Both the position numbers and the translations under genes were made by a program. A stretch of DNA of 64,000 nt from contig CANTUQ010000050.1 in the NCBI GenBank assembly GCA_947683425.1, forward strand, positions 9,478,501 through 9,542,500, read 5' to 3'. Every line of letters begins with the position of its first letter. The first letter of the stretch is position 1. Shown in pieces: positions 11,513-21,564 of this stretch. The stretch is from Excoecaria cochinchinensis (Eukaryota > Streptophyta > Magnoliopsida > Malpighiales > Euphorbiaceae). The notes under the pieces are model-generated. The model searched no databases, was not told the origin of the DNA, and worked only from the letters and a program-made list of their open reading frames with translations.

Positions 11513-12895
11513 TCCAACCAGTTCCCAAACATTATTAGACACAGGGCAGAATTAATTTACTGAATCTATATGCATTTTTGAACTACTAAATGACATTTTT
11601 AGACAAACTTATCTTCATAACAATTAATCCTCAAGATGTTATCTTTCCAGTGACAAAATTTCAGATCATTTGGAACGAAAATCGGGGAGATATACTCAAA
11701 TTTCTCTACCCTGTTCCACAGACACACCTGATGATTTTTGCTACTGTAATGGGCGATTTTAAAATAGTTAGAGTCCGAATTAAATTATGGTTACTTCTAC
11801 AAAGTTTTAGATACGGAAGTTGTGGTTCTAACCCAACTGGAATCATGTATTTTGGAGTTCTAAAACTCAACTTATACTAAAAAGAATGACCAAAGGTCAA
11901 TCTGACCCTCAAAAACAGATTTGCACTATGAAGTTCAACAAGCTTCAAACCAACTCATTTGATACCATCAATTCACCAAATTTAATCCAAACCATCACAA
12001 CACATAAATTAACATCTCAGAATACTCAATTCAGTTATTAAAAACCATTAACACATAAATCAACAAACCAATTCCCAAACCTGAAAATTAGGAGCTCAAT
12101 CACTTGACTCCACTGGATCCAGCAACCTCTTTGCCTTTAGAATCGCGAGGAGGCTCAACTAAGCATCAAACCACAAAAATACACAAACTCAAAACCCTAA
12201 CTTACAAATCCAAAACCAGAAAATATGAAGAAGAAAGAAGAAGAAGAAGACTACACAAAAGAGATGCATGAACTCACTAATTAATGCAAAGTGTGATCAA
12301 TTCCCACCACCAAGGGCTTGAATCCAAGCTTAGAGAAAACAAAAGAAGAGCAAAGAAGAAGAAGGAGATGAGGAGGGGAGGAGGCTACGGGAAAATGAAG
12401 AGCAAATTCTGCTCTTTCCCTTTTCTATTTCTTTTTCTTTTTCTTTTCCTAACCCTAACACTTGTCACTTTCTTATTGGTGGAAACTAATCATTCACACC
12501 TAACCATCATATGTCAATCACACACCATAAAACACTCTAATAATGCACCCCACATATGTATGAGCAACACACACAATGATACCCCATATAGATTCCTTCT
12601 ACTATGGTATGCTCACTACACACAATCAAAACCCAACTTAAAACACCCTACTAATGTGTGAGTAAAACACACAATCACTACACCATTACTCACATCCCAC
12701 AATGGTATATGCATGCACACACAAGTATCTCCCAACTAATTCACACCCTACTAACATATGTGCACCCACATATTAAAATAACTCTTATAACATGCAATAT
12801 ACCCCACAATACCCTTGTCACATGCCAAAATACGTATAAATTTACACACATACATGGCTCATACTACTAGGGGGTAAATGGGGTGTGACATCTCA

Positions 12896-13007
12896 AGTTT
12901 ATTATGTATAGAGAATAAGAGGACATGTTTGGAGTTTTGTCACTGAAATTAAACTAAGGAAACTTTTTGAAATGCTTGATAAAGAAGAGCCATACCAAGA
13001 AGATGAG
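12896..13007 (+). pseudogene. CACTA transposon protein, DUF4216 domain, part 2
   Basis: Directly after the solo LTR's right TSD the frame continues ASQVYYV, a stop, then SFVTEIKLRKLFEML and KEEPYQEDE. ASQ..VYYV followed by (D/E)EPYQ.DE is the end of DUF4216 in CACTA proteins. The piece stops at the ATTCA (13008-13012) that begins Athila element A. Confidence 0.75.
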
Positions 13008-13012
13008 ATTCA

Positions 13013-14397
13013 ATGTACCTCACGGTCACAATGGATTTCATTGTGACCGTGAGATAATTAATTTATGGGCAGAAGCTAAACTGTGAAGACCTCACGGTGA
13101 CAATAAAATTCATTGTCACCGTGACCAATCTCCTGTGCGCAAAAGGATTTGAAATTCCCGATAGGTCACGGTGGCAACCAAATCTATTGCCACCGTGACC
13201 CCTCTGGAAGTATAAATTCGTAGCTTTCTATTTGGCTAGGGTTCCGATTTTTTTAGTTAGTTTTTGTGATTAGTCTTTGCAGCTGAGATTTTGAGAGATA
13301 TTCTTCGGTCCTAAACTTCAAGTTTCGTTCTTGTTTTTGGTTTTCTATTAGTAATTGAGATTAATTTGCTTTAGTTTCATAGTTAAATTTCAAGAGATTT
13401 GCTAGTTTTTAGTTTTTCCAGAATTTTAGTTATTTTCTCCATTGAAGATTCGAAGAAAGAGATTGAAGATCGAGCAATTCAACCGGGATTTTCTCAATGA
13501 ATTTCAGGGTTTATTCTTTCTTTTACTCTTTTGATTTTGTAATGGAATGTGAGTAGTCGTTTAGTTGTTCGGGGGATCTCTGAATCTCCTATATCTAAGA
13601 TGTGAATTATGAACATCTATTGAGTTTATGTATGAAAGATTGGTTTATTTTGCTGGTGTTTATTGCTTGTTTATGGATTTTAGTTTTTCAGTTCAATTTC
13701 CAATTGTGATGAATGATTTATTTCATATGTCTATGTTGGTGAATGAATTTGTTAATTGGATGCCATGAATGTATTTTCTTCTCAAATTTTCTATCATGTT
13801 GCTGTGGTGTTTAGACTACTCCGGAATGGGAATCTAAATAGACAGGATTTTATGATTTAAGATTTGAGTGATGAGCGAAATAATGAGGTTTTGGGATGTT
13901 TGACTCCGGAATGGGAAAGCAAACTGAACCTAGGATTTTAGACCCGTGATTAGGCTAGTTGTATGACTTGCTCCGGAATGGGACGTTATGCAATTAGAGT
14001 AGCTTGCTCCGGAATGGGACGCTTGGGTTAAGAGGGTTATCCCGATTTCTTTCATATAAGATTCATAGGTTGATTTTATTCATATTTGGGTAAGGGGTGG
14101 ATGAGTGAACTTGAACAACGCTTTTATAATTTGATATCTTTTCTCGTTTTTTATTTACTTTTATCTTGGCTAGTTTTACTGTCATTTAATTTATTTTTAC
14201 TTAACCATTACAGTAGTCGATTAATTTATTAGTTTTAGTTTAGTTATAATTAAATCAATCCAATAACTGGGAATTCTTTAGCATACATTCAATTTTCATA
14301 ACTTGCGTGTTCAGTCCCTTGGGTACGATAACTCGGAGTCATAATTTTACTCCATTATATTACTTGTCGATTCAGTACACTTGCTGAGGTCGTGTAA
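13013..14397 (+). repeat. 5' LTR of element A, first ~398 bp missing
   Basis: It is recognised by identity with the 3' LTR (13013 matches 24847) and by ending just before AGTTTTTGGCGCC, a junction also found in elements B and C. It starts inside U3, six bases before a perfect hairpin. The missing U3 start (24449-24846) survives in the 3' LTR. The rebuilt LTR length would be about 1.78 kb, within the Athila range. Confidence 0.85.
13019..13218 (+). promoter_or_regulatory. U3 hairpin repeats and TATA box of element A
   Basis: Three palindromes (13019-13053, 13093-13123, 13164-13200) are built on CACGGTSACAAT...ATTGTSACCGTG and recur about every 72 bp. They are followed 10 bp later by TATAAATT (13211-13218), the likely retroelement TATA box. 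Three further units precede them in the 3' LTR copy. Confidence 0.75.
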
Positions 14398-14403
14398 AGT
14401 TTT

Positions 14404-14420
14404 TGGCGCCGTTGCCGGGG
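14404..14420 (+). other. Primer binding site of element A
   Basis: TGGCGCCGTTGCCGGGG lies six bases after the LTR. It is the PBS typical of Athila/Tat elements, reported to match the 3' end of tRNA-Asp. Confidence 0.9.
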
Positions 14421-14535
14421 ACTGGCGTTGTTTTAAGTCTTGATTATTATTTGTGTGTGTTTTTATTTTTATTTTATTTTATTTTATCTTATTTTTATTT
14501 ATTCTTTATTCTTTTCAGGTGGTTGTTGAAGGTGT
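14421..14535 (+). other. Leader of element A with a strong 3' splice site before gag
   Basis: A long T-rich tract ends in TTCTTTTCAG|G, with AG at 14517-14518, 18 bases before the gag ATG. Comparable sites precede the gag ATG in elements B and C. A matching 5' splice site was not identified. Confidence 0.5.
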
Positions 14536-17500
14536 ATGAGCAGAAGAAGACAAGAACAAATAGCACCTTACGATCCTGAAATCGAGAGGACTTTACACCA
14601 ACAATTAAGAGCAAACAGGATTAATAACATGGACGAAAATCCGCTTCCTATTGGTGAAATTCCTCCTGGAAATGAACAAGTGCTGAGGGCACAAAATCAG
14701 AATCCGGGGCATAATAGAGAAGAGATCCCTAGGCAGAGGACAATTAGGGACTATGCGGTGCCTAGATGGAATGAAGATAATAGGACAATTGTGCTGCCCA
14801 GGGGAGTGCAATTTGAACTTAAACCAGCCACCATCGGTATGGTACAGCGAAATCAGTTTTCGGGTGCAGATGTCGAAGATCCTGCACAACATTTGGACAT
14901 TTTCTTAGAGATCAGTGATACGGTTCAAATTCCTGGAGTGTCATCTGACGCGGTAAGATTAAAGATGTTCCCTTTTACATTGATTGGAAAAGCTCGTGAA
15001 TGGCTGCAAATGCTACCTAGACAGTCAATTAGATCTTGGGAACAGTTGCAAGAAAATTTTTTGATGAGATTCTTCCCTCCCACAAAGACTGCGAACATTA
15101 GAAATAGTATATTAGGCTTTAGTCAGATGAGTGAGGAGCCCTTTCATGAAGCATGGGAAAGGTTTAGAAGATTGTTGAGAAGCTGTCCACACCATGAGAT
15201 AGCAATTTACCATTTAATGACCACTTTTTATTCTGGGGTTACACCACAGACAAGATCCTTATTAGATGCTTCATCAGGAGGGTCATTTATGAATAGGTTA
15301 CCAGAGGAAGCTTTTCAATTACTGGATGAAATGGCAGCTAATGATGCTCAATGGTCTAATCCTAGAGCAGTTCCGAGAAGACAGGGGATACATGCTGTGG
15401 ATGAGGTATCGATGCTGAAGGCACAGATGGAATCTATGAGGAAGGAGATGAGTAGTTTAAAAGTGCAGAATGTAGCTGCTGTGGGCCAAGAGAGTGGATG
15501 GTATGAACAGGAGCAAGGTGGGCAAGAAAGTGGAGGATCGATGGGTGATGTCAATGCTGTGGGAGATTTCAGAAGGAATGACCCTTACAGTAACAATTAT
15601 AACCCGGGATGGAGAAATCATCCAAATTTTTCCTGGAAAGATGGAATTCCAAATGCTTCATCCTCTAATCTGCAAGTAAGAGCTCCCTTTAACCAAAACA
15701 TCCATCAAAACCACGGGCAGCCATATCAACCACCATATCCACCTCCTCAGAACCAAGGGCAGCAGTACCACCCACCGGGTTATCAACCCAGGCCACCTGT
15801 TCAAGAGAGAAAGCCAAATCTGGAAGACATGTTGGCTACATTCATTAACAGTCAACAGCAGTTTATGAATAACCAACAGCAATTCATGGTAAATCAAGAA
15901 TCTAGATGGAAGTCTCAAGAGCAGTGGAACCGAAACCAGGATGCCTCCATAAAAAATTTGGAAACTCAAGTGGGACAGCTTGCAAATTCTGTGTCCCAGA
16001 GGCAACCAGGAACATTTCCTTCAAATGTAGACCGAAATCCAAAAGAGGAGGCTAAGGCAATTACACTGAGGAGTGGTAAGGAAGTGGAACCGAAAGTTGA
16101 TCAAGGTAAAAATCTTTTATCAGAAAAGGAGGAGCCGACACGGACGGTAAGTAACTCTAACTCTAAGTTAGAAGTTAATGAAAATGCTCCTAAAAGTGAC
16201 AAGGGAAAGAGTATTGTTAATCCTAAGATAGAGGATCTTGATATTAATAAACTGCCATTTCCTGCTATTGCTAGACAGGAAAAGAAAAATGAGCAAAAAG
16301 CTAGGTTTCTAGAGATGTTTAAGAAACTGCACATAAATTTACCATTTGCTGAAGCTTTAGCTCATATGCCTAACTATGCTAAATTCATGAAAGAACTCTG
16401 TTCTAATAAAAAGAAATTAGAAGGGCATGAAACTGTACAACTAACAGAAAATTGCAGTGCTATTATTATGAACAAGATTCATGAGAAACTGGAAGATCCA
16501 GGTAGCTTTACTCTTCCTTGTGTTATTGGTGAAGATTTTTACGGTAATGCTTTATGTGATCTAGGTGCAAGCATAAACTTAATGCCTTATTCGATATGCA
16601 GGAAGCTGAATCTTGGAGAGCTTAGGGAGACAGGAATGCGACTCCAACTAGCAGACAGGTCCGTGAGGAGACCAAAGGGAGTGATTGAGGATCTGCTAGT
16701 GAAGGTGGGAAAATTTATTTTTCCAGTGGATTTTGTGGTAATGGAGATGGAAGAAGACCACAAGGTGCCATTGATTGTGGGGAGGCCATTTTTAAATACC
16801 GCCAAGGCGTTGATAGACGTTCATGGTCAAACGGTTACCCTAAGGTTTAATGGTGAGGAGTTGGTGGTAGATATGAACAAGGCTCAAAAATACCCATCTG
16901 GTGATGTGAAAGAGTCTATATATGTTGTGGATGTAATAGATGATTGTGTGGAGGAAATGCAAGAAAAAGAATTGGGAGCTGATTCAGAAAATAAGTATCT
17001 ACTACATTCAGTGGAGGGAGAAGAATGTGAAGAAGAGATGAGGGGACAAGAGATAGCAAGTGTGGAGATAGAAGACAAAAAGGAGAAAATTGATCCTAAA
17101 GAGGGGGATGCAAAAGCTGAACTTAAACCTCTTCCCTCTCACTTGAAGTATGTGTTTTTAGAAAATGAGAGTAAACCAGTAATCGTTTCTTCTTTGTTGT
17201 CAGGTGCAGAAGAGACAATGCTGCTAGAGGTGCTGAAAAGGCATAAAGGAGCCATTGGCTGGAAGACCTCAGATTTGAGGGGAATTGACCCAAGCTACTG
17301 TACACATAGGATCCCAATGGAGGAGGAGTGCAAGCCGGTAGCTCAGCCTCAACGGCGACTCAATCCAGTCATGCAAGAGGTAGTAAAGAAGGAGGTACTT
17401 AAACTCCTAGACTCAGGTATTATCTACCCTATCTCTGACAGTAAGTGGGTGAGTCCTGTGCAATGTGTGCCTAAAAAGGGGGGAATAACGGTGGTAAAGA

Positions 17501-20013
17501 ATGAACTAGATGAGTTAATTCCAACTCGTACAGTTACGGGTTGGAGAGTCTGCATTGATTTTAGGCGGTTAAATAATGCCACTAGGAAGGACCATTTCTC
17601 TTTGCCTTTTATTGACCAAATGTTAGAGAGGTTAGCGGGTAATAGGTTTTACTGTTTTTTAGATGGGTATTCGGGATATATGCAGATTCCAATAGACCCT
17701 GAGGATCAGGAGAAAACGACCTTTACCTGCCCATATGGCACATTTGCATATAGGAGAATGCCTTTTGGGTTATGTAATGCACCGGCTACGTTTCAGCGGT
17801 GTATGATGGCCATTTTCCATGATTTTATAGAAAAATTTATGGAAGTATTCATGGATGATTTCACCATATATGGGGCTGATTTTGAGAGCTGTTTACAGCA
17901 TCTTGATCTAGTACTAGGGAGGTGTGAAAAGACTAACCTGGTGTTGAATTGGGAAAAATGTCATTTTATGGTGAGAGAGGGCATAGTGCTGGGATACAAA
18001 ATTTCAGAGAATGGGATAGAGGTAGATAAGGCCAAAGTTGAAGTAATTGAAAAACTACCACCTCCGACAAATGTTAAGGGCATAAGAAGTTTTTTAGGAC
18101 ATGCAGGGTTTTACAGGCGTTTTATTAAAGATTTTTCAAAAATTGCAAAACCCTTGTCTAATTTACTTATGAAAGATGCTCCTTTTGTTTTTGACAGTGC
18201 ATGTATGTTAGCATTTGAAACTTTAAAGAAACGACTTATTTCAGCTCCGGTGATTATATCTCCGGATTGGAATTTGCCGTTCGAACTAATGTGTGATGCT
18301 AGTGACTTTGCAATAGGGGCAGTGCTTGGACAACGAAGAGATAAGATTTTTTATGCCATATATTATGCTAGTCACACTTTGACAGGAGCACAGGTAAATT
18401 ACACCACCACAGAGAAAGAACTTCTCGCGATAGTATATGCGTTTGAAAAGTTCAGGCCGTATTTGCTGGGTGCAAAAGTGGTGGTGTGGTCGGATCATGC
18501 AGCCTTGAGGCATTTATTCGCAAAGAAGGAATCAAAACCAAGGCTGATTCGATGGGTACTTTTGTTGCAGGAATTCGATTTGCAAATTAAGGATAAGAAG
18601 GGCGCTGAGAATTTTGTGGCAGATCATCTGTCCCGATTGGAAAATGATCGTATTGAAAAAGGGGAAATTTTAGATTTATTTCCCGATGAGCATATTTGTG
18701 CTGTGTTTTCCTGTGAAAATTCTGTACCTTGGTTTGCTAATATTGCTAATTTTCTTGCAGGGGGCTTTATGCCAAAGGATTTTTCATGGCAGCAAAAGAA
18801 GAAATTGCGTGCGGATGCGAGACACTACATATGGGATGATCCCTACATTTTCAAATTATGCGCTGACCAAGTGTTAAGACGGTGTATCTCAGATGCGGAG
18901 ACCAGTGCAATCATCACAGCTTGTCACAGTGGAGAAGCTGGTGGACATCATGGGCCGAATAGAATGGTAATGAAAATTCTATCTTCTGGTTTTTATTGGC
19001 CAACAATGTTTAAAGATGTCCAATATTATGTGAAAAGTTGTGATAGATGCCAAAGAGTAGGAAATATATCCAAACGTGATGAGATGCCCTTAACAAATGT
19101 GCTTGAGGTTGAATTATTCGATGTTTGGGGAATAGATTTCATGGGACCTTTTCCGGTTTCATACGGGTTTGAATACATTCTGGTAGCAGTGGATTATGTT
19201 AGTAAATGGGTCGAAGCTGTAGCTACTAGGACTTGTGATGCACGAATTGTGTTAGAATTTTTAAGAAAAAATATTTTTACCCGTTATGGAGCTCCTAGAG
19301 CCATTATAAGCGATGGTGGTAAACATTTTGTTAATCACCAATTTAGTGTTTTATTAAAGAAATTTGGCGTTAGGCATAAAGTCACAACCCCATATCATGC
19401 TCAGGCTAATGGTCAAGTAGAAGTGTCAAATAGGGAATTAAAGGCCATTTTAGAAAAAACGGTAAATTCCTCTAGGAAAGATTGGTACCTTAGGTTAGAC
19501 GAAGCTTTATGGGCCTATAGGACTGCTTTCAAGACGCCAATAGGGATGTCCCCCTTTAGGCTGGTTTATGGGAAGTCCTGTCATCTTCCGGTGGAATTAG
19601 AACATAAAGCCTATTGGGCTACGAAATTTCTAAATTTTGACCTTGAGAATGCAGGAAAGTGCAGGTCTTTGCAGCTGAATGAACTTGAGGAGCACCGATT
19701 CTGGGCTTATGATCATGCCACCAAATATAAGGACATCACCAAGAAGCGGCATGATCGGAAGTTAGTTCAGAAGGAAGTTGTGCCTGGGATGCATGTACTT
19801 CTTTATGACAGTAGGCTGCGATTATTCCCTGGTAAGTTGAAGTCGAGGTGGAAGGGACCATATCAAGTAGTAGCTGTGAACAAGTTTGGAGTGGTAACGC
19901 TGAAACACCCGAGGGGTGAGACAGAATTCAAGGTAAATGGACATCATGTGAAGCCTTATTTTACATCTTCGTTTGATAATGCTTCCACGATAGTCACTCT
20001 TATAGATCCTTGA
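14536..20013 (+). CDS. Gag-Pol polyprotein of Athila-type element A (intact)
   Basis: One unbroken 1,825-codon frame. Gag occupies about residues 1-640, with the retrotransposon gag core at ~135-270 (KAREWLQMLPRQSIRSWEQL, FHEAWERFRRLLRSCPHH). Protease is at ~673 with CDLGASINLMPYSICRKL; DLGA replaces the usual DSGA/DTGA, as is common in Athila. RT runs ~960-1180: WRVCIDFRRLNNATRKDHF at ~1003 and catalytic VFMDDFTIYG at ~1104. RNase H begins ~1252 (CDASDFAIGAVLGQ, then WSDHAALRHLF). Integrase has the HHCC finger at ~1460-1510 (CDRCQ) and catalytic D, D, E in GIDFMGPF (~1533), IISDGGKHF (~1591) and QVEVSNRE (~1626). The C-terminal domain ends near RWKGPYQVV. The ATG follows a splice-acceptor-like site. 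The products would replicate and insert the element. All catalytic residues are present, so activity is possible, though this copy's LTRs are damaged. Confidence 0.95.
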   Translation: MSRRRQEQIAPYDPEIERTLHQQLRANRINNMDENPLPIGEIPPGNEQVLRAQNQNPGHNREEIPRQRTIRDYAVPRWNEDNRTIVLPRGVQFELKPATIGMVQRNQFSGADVEDPAQHLDIFLEISDTVQIPGVSSDAVRLKMFPFTLIGKAREWLQMLPRQSIRSWEQLQENFLMRFFPPTKTANIRNSILGFSQMSEEPFHEAWERFRRLLRSCPHHEIAIYHLMTTFYSGVTPQTRSLLDASSGGSFMNRLPEEAFQLLDEMAANDAQWSNPRAVPRRQGIHAVDEVSMLKAQMESMRKEMSSLKVQNVAAVGQESGWYEQEQGGQESGGSMGDVNAVGDFRRNDPYSNNYNPGWRNHPNFSWKDGIPNASSSNLQVRAPFNQNIHQNHGQPYQPPYPPPQNQGQQYHPPGYQPRPPVQERKPNLEDMLATFINSQQQFMNNQQQFMVNQESRWKSQEQWNRNQDASIKNLETQVGQLANSVSQRQPGTFPSNVDRNPKEEAKAITLRSGKEVEPKVDQGKNLLSEKEEPTRTVSNSNSKLEVNENAPKSDKGKSIVNPKIEDLDINKLPFPAIARQEKKNEQKARFLEMFKKLHINLPFAEALAHMPNYAKFMKELCSNKKKLEGHETVQLTENCSAIIMNKIHEKLEDPGSFTLPCVIGEDFYGNALCDLGASINLMPYSICRKLNLGELRETGMRLQLADRSVRRPKGVIEDLLVKVGKFIFPVDFVVMEMEEDHKVPLIVGRPFLNTAKALIDVHGQTVTLRFNGEELVVDMNKAQKYPSGDVKESIYVVDVIDDCVEEMQEKELGADSENKYLLHSVEGEECEEEMRGQEIASVEIEDKKEKIDPKEGDAKAELKPLPSHLKYVFLENESKPVIVSSLLSGAEETMLLEVLKRHKGAIGWKTSDLRGIDPSYCTHRIPMEEECKPVAQPQRRLNPVMQEVVKKEVLKLLDSGIIYPISDSKWVSPVQCVPKKGGITVVKNELDELIPTRTVTGWRVCIDFRRLNNATRKDHFSLPFIDQMLERLAGNRFYCFLDGYSGYMQIPIDPEDQEKTTFTCPYGTFAYRRMPFGLCNAPATFQRCMMAIFHDFIEKFMEVFMDDFTIYGADFESCLQHLDLVLGRCEKTNLVLNWEKCHFMVREGIVLGYKISENGIEVDKAKVEVIEKLPPPTNVKGIRSFLGHAGFYRRFIKDFSKIAKPLSNLLMKDAPFVFDSACMLAFETLKKRLISAPVIISPDWNLPFELMCDASDFAIGAVLGQRRDKIFYAIYYASHTLTGAQVNYTTTEKELLAIVYAFEKFRPYLLGAKVVVWSDHAALRHLFAKKESKPRLIRWVLLLQEFDLQIKDKKGAENFVADHLSRLENDRIEKGEILDLFPDEHICAVFSCENSVPWFANIANFLAGGFMPKDFSWQQKKKLRADARHYIWDDPYIFKLCADQVLRRCISDAETSAIITACHSGEAGGHHGPNRMVMKILSSGFYWPTMFKDVQYYVKSCDRCQRVGNISKRDEMPLTNVLEVELFDVWGIDFMGPFPVSYGFEYILVAVDYVSKWVEAVATRTCDARIVLEFLRKNIFTRYGAPRAIISDGGKHFVNHQFSVLLKKFGVRHKVTTPYHAQANGQVEVSNRELKAILEKTVNSSRKDWYLRLDEALWAYRTAFKTPIGMSPFRLVYGKSCHLPVELEHKAYWATKFLNFDLENAGKCRSLQLNELEEHRFWAYDHATKYKDITKKRHDRKLVQKEVVPGMHVLLYDSRLRLFPGKLKSRWKGPYQVVAVNKFGVVTLKHPRGETEFKVNGHHVKPYFTSSFDNASTIVTLIDP

Positions 20014-20230
20014 AGGTTTTAAAAGTCCAGCTGCGGACTTGTGAAATGCAGAACTACTTTTTATCTTTATTTCTCTCTCTCATTTAATGGTATTTTGTCT
20101 AGGAATTTAATCTTGTTTCATTTTGTAAATTTTAGGTTTAGAAGAGAAATTATGTTTGTTGGAGAAGGTTCAAAGCAATTGTATAAAGAGATTTAGAAAA
20201 ATTGATGAATTTGTGCAAGTGTGCAGGTGT

Positions 20231-20599
20231 CCACGGTCACAATGAATTTCATTGTGATCGTGGCCAAAGGAGGATGCATTCTGGAGTCTGGTTGATGCAC
20301 ATGTGTGACCATCATGTAAGCTATATTCTGTTTTGAGGTATGCACATGTCACGGTGACAATGAAATTCATTGTCACCGTGAGGTATGGTGAGTTACATTC
20401 TGTTTTCAACCTGGGTTATGTCACAGCGACAATGAAATTCCATTGTGACCGTGACATAATGCACATTCAATTCTGTTTTCAAATTTGGTTATGTCACGGT
20501 GACAATGAAACTCATTGTCACCGTGACCCCATGGCGATTCAATTCTGGATTGCAAATTTAGTATATGTCACGGTCACAATGAAACTCATTGTGACCGTG
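20231..20599 (+). repeat. Array of five hairpins between pol and the env-position gene
   Basis: Palindromes occur at 20231-20263, 20349-20381, 20421-20454, 20494-20526 and 20568-20599. The last four are spaced 72-74 bp apart. They are the same family as in U3. Arms change together: CACGGTCACAATG pairs with CATTGTGACCGTG, and CACGGTGACAATG with CATTGTCACCGTG. Confidence 0.9.
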
Positions 20600-20753
20600 G
20601 CCAACGAAAAAATGTTTTAAAATGCCAGATTTTCATGTTTTATTTCTCACTCACCCGCACATCGCACTCTCAAACATTTAAATCTTCCACTTCATCTGTT
20701 TTTCGAACTACCAATCTTTCTTTTAGGCTCCGATTTCTGCCAACCTACAACAA
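20600..20753 (+). promoter_or_regulatory. Candidate internal promoter and leader exon for the env-position gene
   Basis: TTTTAAAA (20615-20622) lies 15 bp after the last hairpin, parallel to the LTR where TATAAATT lies 10 bp after the last hairpin. Pyrimidine-rich, leader-like sequence follows, ending CTACAACAA at 20753 directly before a consensus donor GTAAGT. Transcription from here is inferred from architecture only. Confidence 0.5.
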
Positions 20754-21564
20754 GTAAGTAATTCGATTTTTTCTTCTTTTCTTTCTCTTTCTAATTTTGC
20801 ATTTAGTTTCTTTTCGTGTTGTTCTTTTCCCTGTTCTTGTCTTTACAATAGCGGTATGTTAGAAATCTCTTTATTTATCCCCACTGAGGATTGACTTTTG
20901 TTTAAGCTTTGAATTTATGTTGGGGGGTATTCTAAATTCTTATCTTCATCCTCAATTTCAATCTCTGATGCTAAATCCATGAACGAGTTGAGTTGGAAGT
21001 TAGGGCAAATGGGTGTGTGGATGATTTAACTTGCAATTTCTCTTAAAATTCTTGGTTCATAATGCAAATTGCTGGGTTTTAATTGCTTACTCTGTGTTGT
21101 AATGCATGGTTTTTGAAATTATGGGTTGTTAGTATGATCTATGAGCTTCAAGTTGGTCATATAACTATCTGCATACCAGGTGTTCGACTGAATGTTTGAA
21201 TGAATGCTTTTCTTGTTTTTCTCCAATTCCTGCCATGTGAAATGCCAAGATTCTTTCGCAATATTGTTCGAATGAGAGTGTTGTTCCCATTCATCAATTT
21301 TGCCTGTTGACAATAGCTCGAATTCTCTTAAACGTTAATATGCATTTTGTGGGTTTAAGACTGAAATTGCTCACATATTTTGCTGAATTAAGCTTCTGTT
21401 CATTTAAATTCTACTTGCATTCGTGTATCTTTTATGTTATTCAATTGGAATTAGGAGATTGCCCCAAAAGTTAGCATCAATTTCCCCGTATGCTGTATTT
21501 TTCAAATACATTGCTGTTGATGCCATCTCATGCTATTGAACTTGATTTTTTCTATGTTCTGTAG
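20754..21564 (+). other. Predicted 811-bp intron before the env-position ORF
   Basis: Donor CAA|GTAAGTA at 20754; acceptor TTCTATGTTCTGTAG|TGGCTC at 21563-21564. Joining leaves ACAACA|ATGGCTCCC, which creates an AUG in good plant context. Element C has the same arrangement (donor 43438, acceptor 42799). Confidence 0.7.

Larger units (their letters stand above)
9920..12890 (+). mobile_element. Solo LTR of a gypsy-type retrotransposon (2,971 bp), TSD TCTCA
   Basis: It starts TGTAACATCCCC and ends GGGGTGTGACA, an inverted TG...CA-type pair. An exact 5-bp duplication TCTCA flanks it (9915-9919 and 12891-12895). The CACTA DUF4216 reading frame continues across the join. There is no coding sequence of retroelement type inside. 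Length and end words resemble long Tekay/Del chromovirus LTRs, but that lineage is inferred. A recombination between two LTRs that deleted the internal region is the usual origin. Confidence 0.9.

Noticed and set aside
20231..20599. CRISPR-like array of regular repeats
   Set aside because: The genome is a plant; the repeats are palindromes inside a retrotransposon and the spacers between them are themselves repeated.
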